Below, piece by piece: positions 46,701 through 61,700 of a stretch of DNA of 64,000 nt. The translations under genes and the position numbers were made by a program. The stretch spans positions 10,426,243-10,490,242 of the forward strand of contig CP093829.1 in the NCBI GenBank assembly GCA_033063855.1. Direction: 5' to 3'. How positions within the stretch are numbered: the stretch's first letter is position 1; the number at the start of each line of letters is the position of its first letter. Under the pieces are notes generated by a model that saw only the letters and a program-made list of their open reading frames with translations, was not told the origin of the DNA and did not search any database. Origin of the DNA: Smittia aterrima. Lineage: Eukaryota > Arthropoda > Insecta > Diptera > Chironomidae.

Positions 46701-49700
46701 GATTTCAGAGGCTTCTGAGTATACAGCAGGTAAAGAGACATAGGAAGAGCTTTGAATCATTGCGAAGAAGGATTTGGCTCTTGGAGTGATTTTATGAGAC
46801 AGAAAAGGGATCACGTTAAGGGTGAAATTTTCATAATCGTAATTTCTTTATCGTTTCAACTAGTTCTCGCTTCCTTAACTCACGTCCCTTGTAATCCTTC
46901 TTCTCCTGCCCCGATTATAAATTATTTTCCATAAAGAAAGCAATTTTTGGGCGAGATTCGAGTTCGATTTTATGCTGATTGCCGAGGAAAAGAAATTGTT
47001 GATATTCAATAATTTATAATAAGAGTGCGGAGTACGCAGTGCTAAGCTCGGCCTCTCTTCGAGATCACTTCGTGAATATAAATTATCATAAATTTTATTA
47101 CAATTTTATGCAAACTAAGGAAGATATTATATACTCTTTCTCGGAATGAGCCAGTTTAAAAGCTCTTCTCCCTCTGTCTTGCTCTCACTCGTCCCCACAT
47201 TTAAATGATTATATCATTAGTTTGGATTCATGTTGCTGAACGCCGGAATAGGGCACAAGGAAAAGTTTTTTAGAGCGAAGAAAATTGAGAAACAAAATTG
47301 CTCTTCGTCTTGATAAAGCCTTCGTATAGATTGTGCTTTATGAATAGAGACGTTATAATAATCCTCTCCGACTCATATCACCATTAGAAATAATAAGACA
47401 AGGAGAGACTTCAAGTACACGCGCGCACTTGTCTTTGGATCGTTTGAGGCAAAGATCTCGAAGAACGACATAAAAAATTATAACCCCAAGGAGAAGAACC
47501 TCGATTTAATTTAATTTGCATAGTGTGTAGCTCAAGAGGTTCCTTTTGCTATGAGAAGAATTCAAAATCTCAATTTCAAAAAAACCAGTCGTTGTCAGAG
47601 AAAAAAAAAACTTTTCAATCCAGTCACACATTTTCCCGTTTCATTTCAACAATTTTTTGCCATAACTTCGTGTCGTGATAAAGAAAATATGTTGCACTTT
47701 GGTTGACTTGCTCTCGTTCTCTCTCGAGATTATTTCACAGCTTTGTCTATTTCTCACATGCCCGTGAAGCGGAACGAGAAGAAACGGAAAGATAAACAGG
47801 TCACGTACGGTTTTAAATTTAAACGTGATGATCCGCAAAAAGAAATAATCTCTTTTTTATAAGTAAGGACTTTTCTATGCGCTTCACAGCAACGGGCAAA
47901 CACGAGAATGCTATTAGAGCGAAAAAAAAGCAAACGCCACAGAAAAAAAAAATCTATTTTCATCAATTTCCAACTTTTCACCACCACGTACGAGATGTAT
48001 TGATCCAGTGACATCGATAATCAGTGTGCAAGGATAAATGTCTTGGGACCAGCCTAAGTCCGATAAAAAAAAGAAAAGCCGTAACATCAAATGCCACACT
48101 GAGATTAGGTCTCTTTCTCTTTTCTCATTTTTATGAGCCTATTTATCCAATTGGCTCAATGCCGAGCGAGATTCTTGCAAACGTCATCGCAAATGCTCCA
48201 GCGGTTGGGGAGAAAAATATTTACCTAAGTATGAACTGTTCGTTAGCACCCAAAAAATTGCTAGCGGATCCATAATTTTATCCTTGATTCCATCCAAAAA
48301 TCCTTGCGCTTTTAATTGAAAATCTCGAGGAAAAATAATTTCCTCTTTCACTTTTTGTTTTGCTTTTTTCACGCACAAGAAAGTTGAAACATTCTAATCA
48401 AACTTTTCGCAGGACGGTCGGATTTTGTCTAAGACTTAATTTTCCCTCCGTTCCTCTTTGCGGGTTTGAATAAATTCTTCCTCGATGACAAATAAAATCT
48501 CATGTCACACTGAGCTTGTTTGCTCTATTTTCACCACTTGAGCTTTTAACTCTAAGCCGGATTATTTCTTTGCTTTCTGCTGTTGGGACGAATTCGACAA
48601 ACCCAACATTCAGTGTTACAAGATGAGACTTTTAATTTTATTACTTCACTTCGCTCTAGGGAAGGTGCACAATGGGATCCTCTTAAACTTCACATTCACA
48701 TCACATAAAAAATTTAATTGTCACTCGAGGGAATATAATTCTAATTCAATAAAACTTGTGAAGCTTTTTATTTTTCTCTTTGTTCTTCATTTCCGTCTTC
48801 AAAATTTTCATTTTTTGAGAGTATCCAAATTCCTTAAAATATTTTCCAGTGTCCTCCAAAAATTGATTTAATTCACGCGCGAGTCTTTCTGAGTCCACTT
48901 ATCTCAAACAGCGGTAATCAAATGAAGCTTTTGGTACACGAAATCATCTTCTGAAAGGTAAGGGTTTCGGAAATCTGCTCTTGGGAGAGATTCTCGTAGA
49001 GTTCCAAACGCAGACTCATCGCGACATGCGCGGTTTTGTTTGAGAGCAAAGCTTTCTCTCAAAACAACCACGAAACGAATGCGACAATCTCTTGTATGGT
49101 TAGGGGAATTAAATTTCTCTCTTTAGAACAATATTCAGTCGAGAAAAAAAAAAAGAATTTATGTGGAGCAATATCGAAAGCGCCATAAAAATTTCAAAAA
49201 CATTCGTTTAACTTGCTGTTTATGACAAAACAATTCTTTCCATGAAATAATCTTTTGTTATTTAAATTAAATAAAAGCATTGTGGCGTGAAAAGCTCAAA
49301 TAGATCTTTACCGAACGGTTTCTCCTCTTCAAGGGAGAAAATTTTTCATTTATTTCAGATTTCCTTTCATTTATTTTTTGACAAAATGTCTCGTCTCTTT
49401 CGTGAAGCTTTTTGTGTGAGAAAGAAAATTAATTTAGAAACAAACAAGCAATGAGAAAACATTTCCAATCAATTATTGATGATTATAAGCAATTTAGATG
49501 AAAGTTTCATTTATTTGAGCGAAGGAGGATGAGTTTCTCACCGCACGTCTTGAGCTTTTCTCAACACCTCAATGTCGTTCTGTTCGCCTTTTGACAAAGA
49601 ACAAACTCATCAAAGTTTCATTAAAGCAATTCAGAGTTATTCAAACAATCAGGTTTCTCCCTCATTCTACATTTTTAATGATTTTTCTTCTCGACAAGCT

Positions 49701-52700
49701 TCTTCCTGTCGCAAGCCGGATTAGAAAATTCATTGGAATTGCATAATGGTTGCTGATGAAGAAACTTAAAGAGTGTACGAAAATGTGCATAATTCTGCTT
49801 TCTTTTGCTTGCACAATGAAATATTCACAATCGAATTTTTTACCAACTCAGATGATGCAACATAAATATTTCATCAACAACAGCAGACGATTTTCTTTTC
49901 TCATCTTTTTGCTGTTCAAATCAATATTCAAGCATCGCATCGAGTGAAGAAGATTGAGGTTCATTCCTCGTCTGAATTATTAAACACGTTCGAGTAAGGT
50001 TGGGATGGAAAGGTGGTGAAGACTTATCGATGGATCGGTAGTAGAGTCGACCGTTAGGTTCTGAATGGGAATCGGGAATCATGTGGCGATGAGTCTGACG
50101 CCTTCAAGCAAAATATAAAAAGCTTTAAATTCTCAGAAATCTCATTGCTTCAATTGAACTCGATACATTCATTTGAACATCCACAGAACGACACTCGATG
50201 TCATAATGATCTCACTCCCTCTTACTCAACTCTGAATCGTGACTTCATCATTGCTTTCAGTTGTTGCACGATCTTTTTTCTACTAGCGCACATTTGATAT
50301 TGAGAAAGTTGTCACATTCTGTTTTTAATCTAATTGTAAATCGCAGAGAATTGCATTAGAGCATCAGATGGCATTCATCGCTTCGGTTTCGTTATATCGA
50401 CTGCTGAGAAAAAACTGAATCGATTCAGAAATCTCTCGATGAAATTGCGAGAGCAGAAATTGACCTTTCGAGGGTTTCTTTAGCATCGCTTTGCGATGTT
50501 CGCCATGGAAATTAAACCTTTTTTTGGCTTTCTATCATTTTATGGAAATATTTCGTAACGGCGCGAGAATTTATTTGCCTTTCGATCTAATGTTTATTTT
50601 AGGAAGTTAATTAAAATCGACAGAGATCTTTTTTCGTGAACTGAAATTTGATAATGAAAATTTCTTTGCTCATCTTTGTTAGCCCACCAATGATTCTCTG
50701 TTATTCGCTAAATCAATTTACATTAAATCAAATCTTTTAATATTGTCTACGACGTCATATTTACTTGTTTCGTGAAACTTTAAGAAGCTTTTACTGTTGT
50801 GGCTAAATGTTTAACAGTGAGCGACAGCCTCGGGGTCCTGTCTTAATTTAATCTAAAATCACACTTCATTGTTATGTTTTTGCTTTCAAGTTTGATGAGC
50901 AAAATTTCGTAGCCACGTCGATCTAATTGACGGATTGAGATTGTTTGCTTTGCCCTAATGTTTACAGATTCGTGTTTATCAACAGTCTGAGCCTTCATGA
51001 CGTTGAGTTATCAGCTTCACTTAAACAAAAACCGACCGGGGAAATCTTAGTCCGCTTTTTATTCAAACGATGTTTGTTTCATGTCCAAGCGGACAAAGTC
51101 TGTCGAGAACTTTCAAAAAAGTTGAGAGGGGTTGAGAGGAGATGAGATGTTTTATTCATGATCGTCAAAGTGTAATGAAGATGATTCCTAAACACTGCCA
51201 GTAATAATAAATCGAGTGATAAACATTGAAGGGGACAAGATGAAATTATGGTAAACAGATTTTCATTTCCCCCAAAATTCTGGTCTTTGACCAGCTCAAC
51301 AGGGAAGCACGAATTCTAAGCAGATAATGAAAGTTTGCCCATCGGATTTGCTCGATCCTTTCATCCTGTCTTTCTCTCTGCCAAGGATTATTCGGTATTG
51401 TGACTTTTCCTTTTACGAATCTCTCGACGAACAAATAAAGAAGAGTAACATTGACATTAAAAATCCATTGTTGAATGTTCGGCATGAAATTAACAAAGGA
51501 AATGAGGATTTGATGTCGAAGCAGATTTTCTACACCAAACCATTGAAATTTATGATTGCGATAACTTAACATAAATTTGTTACATTCGTTCTGTTTTTCT
51601 CGCAGCCTCTTCGACGAAATCTGACATAAATTTTGATTTCCTTCCTTAATCTTTTTCCTCGAAATTTTCGCTCATTCAGTGGAAAATTGAAAAGGTAAAA
51701 GGGCCTCGAGGGAAAGAGCGAAAGTTCGAAGCTTATCACTGAGCTGTTTTCGTCAATTATCTGGGAAGAGGCTTCCGAGCATTTGTTTGAGGTAAAGTCT
51801 CATTAGTGAGTATTTGTTTTGAACTCAGTCGCGATTGCAGCAGCGTCAGGAGCTTTCACTAGCCGATTAACGTCAATCGCTCGCTCGCTTTACCATCGCT
51901 CATCCCAATCAACTCCTAAAGCTTCTCGACAAATCCTTAAAGTACGTCGAGCTTCCTAAAGCAATTGACTTTTTAGCAATGAAAAACTTGGATGAACTCA
52001 AGAAAGAAAATATCGATAAAGAAGCAAAAGCCTTTGCACACCCTTGTTTTGTCTTTAAATGACATTTCTCGATGAATTTCAAATTTGTACCTTTCCTACT
52101 TGAGCCGACTAAGAATCTTCAACACTACAGGTACACGAGTCGTTGTTCGTAATGTATTCAGTGTTTATGGACTGAACAAGTGTTTATAGGAGGATTTGAG
52201 TTCACTCGAAACATTTACCGGTTTAGAATCGAAAGTTTGGCGTTACGTGAATGAAATCCCAAAGGAAAATGCTAAAACCAAAGCGAAGGGAAAAGTTTTT
52301 TTTCCCTAGAATTACTTACCTTATGTTGCAAACGTTTGTACAAACTTTCAACTCCGTTGGCTGCAACTTTCTTTTCTCTCTAATTTCCGAAACATTTTCT
52401 CGATAAAATTTTAAAGTGATTTTAAATTTCAATTTTCTCGAAGTGGCATACGAGCACATCGAGCTAAAGTCGGGAATATTATTTATGACATATTCGGACA
52501 TCATATTTCATTAGTTTTGATTTATTAGCCTGTAATTAAATCTACTTGGAAAACCGTATGTGAAATTTGCACCCACAAAATTTAGTTAGAAAAATGATTT
52601 TTCACAAATCTGTAATAATTTACGCGATTTTCACAGAATTTTCCCTAGAGTGTTCATTCGAATTCCCGCGTTGTGAATGTGATAACAGCAATAAATAATA

Positions 52701-55700
52701 AAGCCTGTCCAGAGTCAACGGGTTTATAAACGAAACAAAGTTGCATGAGGAATTTTCATTGAGAAATTTGACAAAAATTAGTTTGGAAAAACGGATTTAT
52801 GAATTGAATTTTCCTGCTAGATTTCTGAGTTTTCCATTTCACTTTTAATTTCACAGAAAGATAGCGAGAAAAACAGAAGGAAGTCTAATTTTCCAGGACA
52901 TTTCTATTTGCTTTCAGCGCCATCCAATTGTCATTTTCACACCGAAATAAAACTCGGAAAATTTTCTATGAAAATTTTTGTACTAAAATTTTGTGTCTTA
53001 GATTTGTGTCCGTGCTTGACATAAAAAATCTAGGAACTTTTTTGAAAGCAATTGGAACGCTACAAAATATTTAGTTCAAGGCTACTCACCGCTAAAAATG
53101 AAGAGAAGACACACAATATTCATCTGGAATCAATTTTCTTTTGGTCCTGCAATCCCATGAAATATACAATCGAGTCAATGACTGTCGGCTTGGGCTAGAG
53201 TTGTTCGCTCATGAAGTGACTTCCGATGCTTCACATCATCTTGAAAAGTTTGACGTTGATTTCACTTATATTTCTGCCTTTCACTCAGAGATTGTATGCT
53301 TCATTTCCTTCTCATATCGCGATCATGTTTGATTCTAATGGCAGCTCTGAGCTGTACTTGAGACATCATGACTATGCGAAATGCTTTCGTGACGTGTCAT
53401 CGTTATTTCCACATTTAGCCAGCTGCAGCTATTCCGGTCTGATTCAATTTATATTTTCCTTGCAACTCTGCAAGCAATCTGCAAAGAGAAGAAAAATCTT
53501 TCTGTTATGTTTTTCTATGTCATGAAGAAGAAATGTGTGTAATGCAACGAGAGGAAAATTAATAAACTTTTCATCTGGTGCAGAGAAGGATAAAGAAAAT
53601 TCCACTGGTTCGTGAAGAAGGAAATGAAAAGCGGAATTGACATTTTCCATAATTGAAATGATTAATGAGAAATCGGGATCCGAATGTGAGTTGTGTAAAA
53701 AAAAGGGAAAACTTTTGTTTTACCTTCACAAGAAAAAAGGATTAAATGTAAGAGATGCTCGTCGATGCTTGCTCGGTCTCGTGAAAACTTTTTCTGAGTT
53801 GTCATTTTAATTCGAGTAAGTTTCAATGGGAATCAGAGTTATTGTAGATAAATAAATGTTTGAGTGAATTTGATCCCAGATTTTCATAACTCAATCATGC
53901 CTCTTTTTAACTCTTTGTTTCCAGAGGAATGAATTCCCGCTCAAGTTTTTTTTAAATAACGACATGATCATAATTTTTTTTGACGCACTGAACGATGAGG
54001 TAAATAACGAAATTATAATCCATAATAATTACACAATTTGTTTATTGAGGAGTAAAAATTTGAAGAAACCTTGATTGGCAATAACGAAAACAAATTTGAA
54101 ACTTCTGTGTAAATTTTCTTTGATGTTACACGGAAAAGTCTGCAAAAGAAACTTCGATTACCTTGTAAAGTACGACAAGCTTTTAATTTGTTTTGTAAGC
54201 AGACAAGGCGGAAATACAACATCATACAACTATCAAGGTCTCTCGCTTTGAGCACATAACCTCATGTAATGCAATTTCATTTGAAGAATGGGCGAGAAGA
54301 GCAAGAATCGGTCAGCGAAAAGTTAGGAAAACTTTCAGCTTCCGACCAAAGTGAAAACGTTTAAGGCGAAAGATGTTTTACGAGAAGACTCTTTTGTCTT
54401 CATGTTTTTTTTTGCTTCTTCACGATAAATGAAAATGTCAATCGAAAGGGACGTCTCAAGATTTTTCCCCTTTCATCTCTTGGCGTGAAGGAAACCCGAA
54501 GAAATGAGCAAAGGGAAGCTTCTCCGAATCTTTCTTTGTGCGGCAGGTAGCAGAAGCCACGTGAAGTCTTTCTATTTGCTGTGACCCTGTTTGCTCGTGT
54601 CGCCAGATGTCAAAACATTTTTTTTTCTCACCTCAACGACAATACGCTAATGGCAAAAGGCAGATTTCTTGTAAACTTAACATTTATTTCCTTCTTCTGC
54701 GAAGACAATTGCTCAAGGCGCCTCAAAGATCGCGTTCAAATGAATTAATAAAAACTTTTTGTTTGTTTCATCTCTGCCCCTTCTGTTCTGCCGCTTTTTG
54801 CCGGCCCGCGCTCTGATGCGTAAGTTGAATGGGAAACGAGGATAATTAGCAATTGAAGTATCGCTGCTGGCTGCTCTGAACTCTTATTTTATGTGAGGAG
54901 GGTAAAAGAGTTTCTGCTTTTTTAAACACAAAGCTCACGACCTTTGACATTGTCCTAATGACTTTTAATCTCATCGAGTTTAAGGAATCGAGTTTTTTTA
55001 TTTCCGCTGTATAGGTCGAAAAGAAATTTCATTACGCATCGTCAAAAAGATTTTTTGTTAATTTTAAGGACTTTAAGAGCTTTGTAGGCAAACAGGAAAA
55101 ACTTCAGGTTTCCGTTTCGGAAAGAGATGAAAGGGAGGGAACGCTCAGGTCGTAACTCTTGATGCTGATAAAGAGATAAGTTGCGTAAAACATAAAAGTT
55201 TTCGTCGCTTTTTTTCATTTGCCTTATCTTGACGATGAGTCAGGTTGATTGATGTCGTTGAACCAAGCTTGATAGTTAAGAGAGTTATGCGAAGCGATGA
55301 ACAATCAAGCCAAGATTATAAGTTTTAATCAATTGCTTGAAGCATTTTCTCGCAACATCGACTTCGATCAATGTCGTTGGCTTATTAAGTTCAATAAGTT
55401 TCACCATAAATTTTAATAAATTTAACGCTTGTGATTTTCTTAGAATCTTAAGTGCCTTTTAAGTTGTTCCAAGAACTTTCACTCAAGTGGCAAATAGATT
55501 CTATTCTAAGAAAATATAATCGTTCAATTGGAGCCTTCGGAAATTTTTCGAAAGCTTTCAGCTAAATGCTTCAACGATTTAATTTGGTTGATGGTGAGGT
55601 AAGTGACAGGAGCGAACAACGGCTCAATTCTCTCATTAAAACCCAAACTGCCGCAAGAGCAACAGAAGCCGAAATTATTTTATTTTCGTTGACATGATGA

Positions 55701-58700
55701 TGGATTGTTTCTCGTGTACTTTTGACGCAAAAAATATTTCTTTTCATGAGACATTTTTCCTTGTTTCATCCAACAGGCACAAGAGCAAACATGCGCCCGG
55801 AAAAACCTTTTTCCTTTTTAGTCACACATCATTCCGTCCTCTTTCATGTTTCGCGCTGTTTCCGGTTAGCAAGAGAAAGTACTTAAATCTAAAGTCCACC
55901 TAATGGACGCACTTCTCAAGAGGAGGGAACAAATGGAGCTCGACCATAAAGAACCGTAGCAAACATGAGACCATTAATGATTTCATTCTGAATTCTTTTA
56001 CTTCTTCCATTTTCACTTTCCAGGAAATTGCTGCGGGATACAAAGCAACTTCAAATAGTCCAACAAAAGAAGAAGTCGCAGTAACAATGAAAAGCTCAAC
56101 CGTGTTTAACCATTGAAAGACCGTGAATCAAATTTAATTGAGTTTCTCGAAATAAAAATATTTTCTTGTATATTTAAGTAATTTGATAAAATAGACGAAA
56201 TGACTTTTTCTTGTAAAATTTTCATTCGTTCTCCTGATTTTTATTCGTTCTCGTTGCGATTGGTGACTTTGTAACCAAGCACAATTCTAAGCTCCTTTCG
56301 ACGAAAAGTCGTCTAATTGGTCACCCTTTGTGTACTTAACATAGAAAATTACAAATTTCTACGATAAAATATCTCGAATTTGTTTTGAAGATGGTCTCAA
56401 ATTTCCGCGTATAGGAAGTCAAATCGAGATTGACGTAAGCTCACTTCACAATCTCAGTTTCCGTTTTCAAAGTTGCCATCGCGATCGTTTTGATGGGGGA
56501 ATCGGGAAAACAAGAAATCGAGCGATAACAATTTGGAATAATGCTGATTGAAAGAGCGTTTCGCTGGTTGCGACAACATGGAAAATACACAGAGTTGACT
56601 TTAATCCTAATTTAAATTCATGTCATTTCAGTAAACTGGCTGAGACTTTAGACGCGAGAGAAAAGTTGTTGACCAGGGTGATGAAGAGATTCATTACAAA
56701 TTTGGCAACATAAAGCGAGAGCTTTTTCATCTGATATCGTATTGAATGACATGAAAAATCAAGGGATTAGCAAATAATCCAACAAAACTCTACTGCTGTT
56801 CTAGTTTTGTGCTCTCGAGAGAAGGTTTTCTGTTTCATGTAAACAAAAGCTTTTTTTACCTTGAAGCTTCAACAAGAGCTTAGATTCTGAACAGGCTTGA
56901 TGAGCTGCAAGACACACCGTTGATAAGTTCAAGTTGTCGCGCGAAAAAAGCGTTGGAGCTTATGCTGTGATTATTGAAGAAAGGACCAATGCTGAGGCTT
57001 TAGAGAAGTTTATCAATCCGCCAGTTTAATGTGAACTCGCGCAACAAGAAAAGGTTTATAGACAATTGTCATAGGCGGATTACCAGCTCAACTTCCCGTC
57101 CACGTTAGAACAATCAGAAGGAAAAAAAAAACTTTTTTCGTCGCCCGTAAATTCCATCACTTTTTCAATGTAATCCTCTGCCCAGAGAATACTTCGGGTG
57201 ATAAAGCGACAATGTGTACCCGAGAATGAAATGGTAAGAGACGACGCAAGAAAAAAAACGAAAGCTCTCAAGGACGATTCCTTTCGTTTACAGGATTATA
57301 AATGTTTAATGTCAGCTACGACGCCTCATCTGAATTCCTCATGCTATTGTTGATGGAAAGGAGAGCTTGACGCAACGAGCTGTAGTCATAAAAATCCGAA
57401 AGAAATCTAAATTTCTCCACGGACCTCCCGAATTGTTCTTTAACGACGTTGGAGTTGACAGGAGAGAAGATTGTTTGAGACATGCCGACGTCACTGCGGA
57501 AAACTTCGCTGTGCTTCATCGCTGTGACGCTTTATGGCTGGAAATCCTTTTGACTCACTCACGTGCCATCATCTTTATCTCTGCGCTTCGTTCATTTCCC
57601 CGCGCTCGTCGACTCGTCTTGAATTTCGCAGAAGGAATTTACATTCTCGCCGCCGTGCTTTTTAAATTGCCAATCTTCTTCACGACTTTCTTTTATGACT
57701 TGCTGTAAATTTGGAAGCCTCTGAGAATTCCCAATTGTGGCCAGGATTGAAATTAAATAAAGTGCCAATGAACGAGTGGAACTTGAAATGTCCTTCGCTT
57801 CGATGATAAATGAAGAAACGTCTCGTTAAACAGATTTTTCCACTGATTGAGCCCGGGGGCGTTCTCGGAAGGACATTTTCAAGTCAAGAAAAGAAAAAAA
57901 TATGAAACTTTCTCGCGACGTGAAATTTATCTCAATTAGAGAAAAAGAATTCAGTTTGCCGCTTGAGTGAGCATTAATTACAAGAACTTCCATGTCTTCT
58001 TTTCTTTCTCATTTCCCACTTTCCTATTCATCATCTTCTAAAAAGCATGTGACTTTCAATTAAGTGGCCTGAAGTCGATTTTTCCTCTCCGCCCACGCTT
58101 CATGAATATTTGTCTTAAAGCCATATTCCAAGTAGAATTAAAGAAATAATTAGAGACAGAGGAAAAGAAAATGCCTTCAGCGCAAGTTCCGAAAAACAAT
58201 TGAACAACGCCCGAGAAAAGTCCCGAGTGAGGGAAAATGAAAAAATATTTATGCTGACATTTGACATGGAATTAAACATCGTTCAATTATCACGGTGCGG
58301 CATGACGCGTCGCTCTTCGTACTTTCAGTCCAGATGGGAATATTTCAGGTTCTGATGAAAACACAAATATTTATTGAGCTCTCGACAATTTGTGGGATCA
58401 GAAAGCCAAGGAAAATTTGTATAAACTTTTTCACGAAGTGCAGTGAAGGGAAAAGTTTTCCTTGAGTTCTAACCGCCATCGGGGTGAATGAAGCAAGGAG
58501 AATAAGGCATAATCATCGTAATATTGGGTAAGGAGCAGCAACTAAAGATTCAAACTTATTACAGTAATCTCTTTTTATTGGTAACCGTAAAAGGATCTTT
58601 ATGTCTTTTTGTTGATATTTTGTCACTGCCGGTTTATGTTCTCGTGCTCCGATTCGCTCCCCCGCCTTCTACCGCCTTCATACTTCATAAGTTATGGCTA

Positions 58701-61700
58701 TCGTTACTGCCTGAAAAGCTATTTGTTTCAAAATGTTCTCTTCTTCACAGCCCTTTTGGCACTTTCCATCGTCATTTGACAAAATCAAAGCATATTTGCA
58801 TGTCGTGACTCGTTGAATGAGCTTAGAACACTTGCCGACTACAACAAACACTGAAAGCGATAAACGGAAGCTCTTGTTCTCGGATTGCTGCGTTCTTCAA
58901 AGTTATATTGCCATCAAAGCCGCTCCTGTCATAAGCCGTTGTAAGCGACTGTTGAACATCAAATATTGAAATAAGAACTTTAAGTTCGTAATGAGATTGT
59001 GTTGCAATCACAAAAGACGACGACGGCCTTACATTGAAAGCCTCGCCAGCATCTCGTTCCACTTACAGTGAACATCTTTCCATCGTAAAAAGATGAGCAT
59101 TTGTGCCATTAACGTACAAACGGATGAAAGAAAGAGTATTGTGGTTGCTAGAAAGATCAAGTTTATCTTTCGTTCTTTCATTTTTATCCCCTTAACATGA
59201 GAGAGAGTGAGAGTCCTTTTTCGGATTCCCAAGTATTACGCAGGTTTTCTGTTCACTCGTGTCTTCTTCATCCTCATCGTGTAGCAAGATGCGGGAGGTT
59301 TATGTGAGAAGAAGCGTATCGTATGCTGCTTACTTTTTAAATTATCCCTCAACAAATTTTCATCTCTCGTTCGTCGTTACGACACCGATACCTCGACTCA
59401 TGACGATACACACGGCTTGAGGGCTTGGAAGAAGAAGAATAAACTTTCATGTTGGCAATGAGAAATCTTTTTCCATAAAAAAAATAATTCTAGCGCACAA
59501 ACAAGGCGATAAACCTCAAAGCGTTTTTAAAGTTTAACGCGCAACAAACCCGCCACGGCCAAATTGTTCGGGGGCGTTTCGTTAATTGGAAGTGAAGAAG
59601 ATTCTCGTTAATCGCCCATCTTTTATTAAGAGAAGCACTTGACGGCTTTCCACCTGACATCTGTTCACGTAGCGAGCAAAGAAAATTACATTCTCCGTCA
59701 GCATTCCTCTGGGGTCAGTTGGAAAATCTTTATGACCAGTGTGAGATGAGATGATTCAACGTTATTGACTCGTTGTCGTTCGAGGGTGCAAAGTGTTTGC
59801 GAGAAAGAAATGCGGATGACGCAAATTGAGTAACTTCGAAGATTGAAATCGTCTTGGGAGAATTGCCGTGTCTCCGGCACTAAAAGAAACGAAATGAAAT
59901 GGGAAAGTGTCGAGTAGGTCTCGCAAAGCCTAAACAATATTTTTCCACTACACTTCATTTTCTCTCTTGCGATCGTACTGTTGGGATTGATTCATTTACC
60001 AATCCATAGGAATGATAAAATTATTCAAATCAGGCGACGATAAATTTTTCTCCTCAAACACGCTTATAGGTGAAGCTGTCGAATCTTTCAAAGCGACAAC
60101 GGGAATCATAAACAAACGTTTATCACTCTCGTCTCTATAAAACTTCCTTGAAGGCAAGCAATAAATCGATTCTCTCTCCTTCTGACAGCCGAGCAAACAA
60201 TCAATGCCAAATGGAGCGTGTAAGCCGTGGTAAATTTCGTGAATGGATTCAAGACAGAGTAAGCGCACTTGTCGTGATGTCACGATGGAAAATTAAAATG
60301 GTGACAAAGAAAATGAAATTTACTGAAAGTAATTTATTTGTTGTTGCGTTATCTCTTGATTTATAGCCACAAGGGAAAATGGAAACGATCGAAAAGATTT
60401 CAGCCGATTGGTTTTCAATCCAAAAGATAATCAAAGAAGTCGACAAATTGACAAATTCCCAAATATTTTGACAGACTTTTGCTTTCAAGAATAATCAATC
60501 GAGAATATCTCAAAGAAAGATGAATTGACTTGATCGATGAATTGAGTCAATCGCAATAAATATTTTTATTTCTCTGCTCTCGGCAGGCTTCTTTTATGCG
60601 TTTGTTGCTGACTCTGATTCTTTCATAACAAGTAAAGCTCGTGAGAAATACTTTTTCCCCCTCCCCCTCCAACACACCACTTCCTCATCTCGTGAATTAA
60701 AATATATTCATGAATTTATGAATACTCTTCTAACTGAATGAATAAATTGACGAATCAATGAAAATTGGGAAATCGACGTAAAAGCAAATTAACGAGGGAA
60801 GACGACGACGACGTGATTGGGAAGATTTATCGACGACTGCGTTGTAAATAAGTTTAATCCTCTTAAAATATCGTCAATGCCAATGAAGCTCTTTCCCGTT
60901 TTAAAGTAGAATGAAGACGAAAACAACTTTTATGATTCGGAATGCGATTCTTTTAAACTTTTGACGAACAAACTCTTCAATCGTCTTACTTTTTCACTGT
61001 AATTACTTGAAAGCTGCATTCTACAACACAAGTTCAAAGTTGTGCTTCATAACAAAGTTGAATATTTCCGACATGACTACAAGTTTTCGGAGAAACTTTC
61101 TTTGCCTTGTTCTTCTTGTAATTCCGACGAGATTGTCTTGGAAAGCTTTTTGGCAAATTGTTTGCATTTTTTATAATTAAATGAAATTTATTTATTTCAA
61201 TACTCTACAATCTTCACATAAATAAGATCGTTGCTACATCACCATAAATATTTTTCAGTTTTGGTGTTGTGAAGCTTTCAGGAACTTTAACGAGTGCCAA
61301 CTGCAAGAGTTGGCTAAAAGAGGAAAGACAAAATGAGGCTTGGAGAGTGAGAAGGAGACTATGCAACTTTAAAACTTAAAAGTTCAATTCACATAAATCC
61401 CATAGCTTGCTTGATGTTTATGCTTTTGTCTCATGGCTTTTATGAACACACCAGACCGTAAATGAAGCAGATTAAGACACCCACAACTTTGCTATGTGCT
61501 TCGTGCAATGGCCATTACGCTTTCGGACTAATCGATTATGCTCAAGTGTCAGCCCAGAATCTCAAGGAATTTCTCCAGGGAGGGAGATGAGAGAAAATGC
61601 GAATAAGAAAAGATTGTTCAATCGTTCTTTTATAGAAGTTTGCTAAAAATAAAAGCATTAGTATGAAAATAAACTCGTCCGGGACTGTCTAATCCTAAGC

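Noticed and set aside
57367..57708. 113-codon plus-strand frame with hydrophobic C-terminus
   Set aside because: Contains a plausible helix, but no conserved motif; a frame this long is unremarkable in a 26-kb region.
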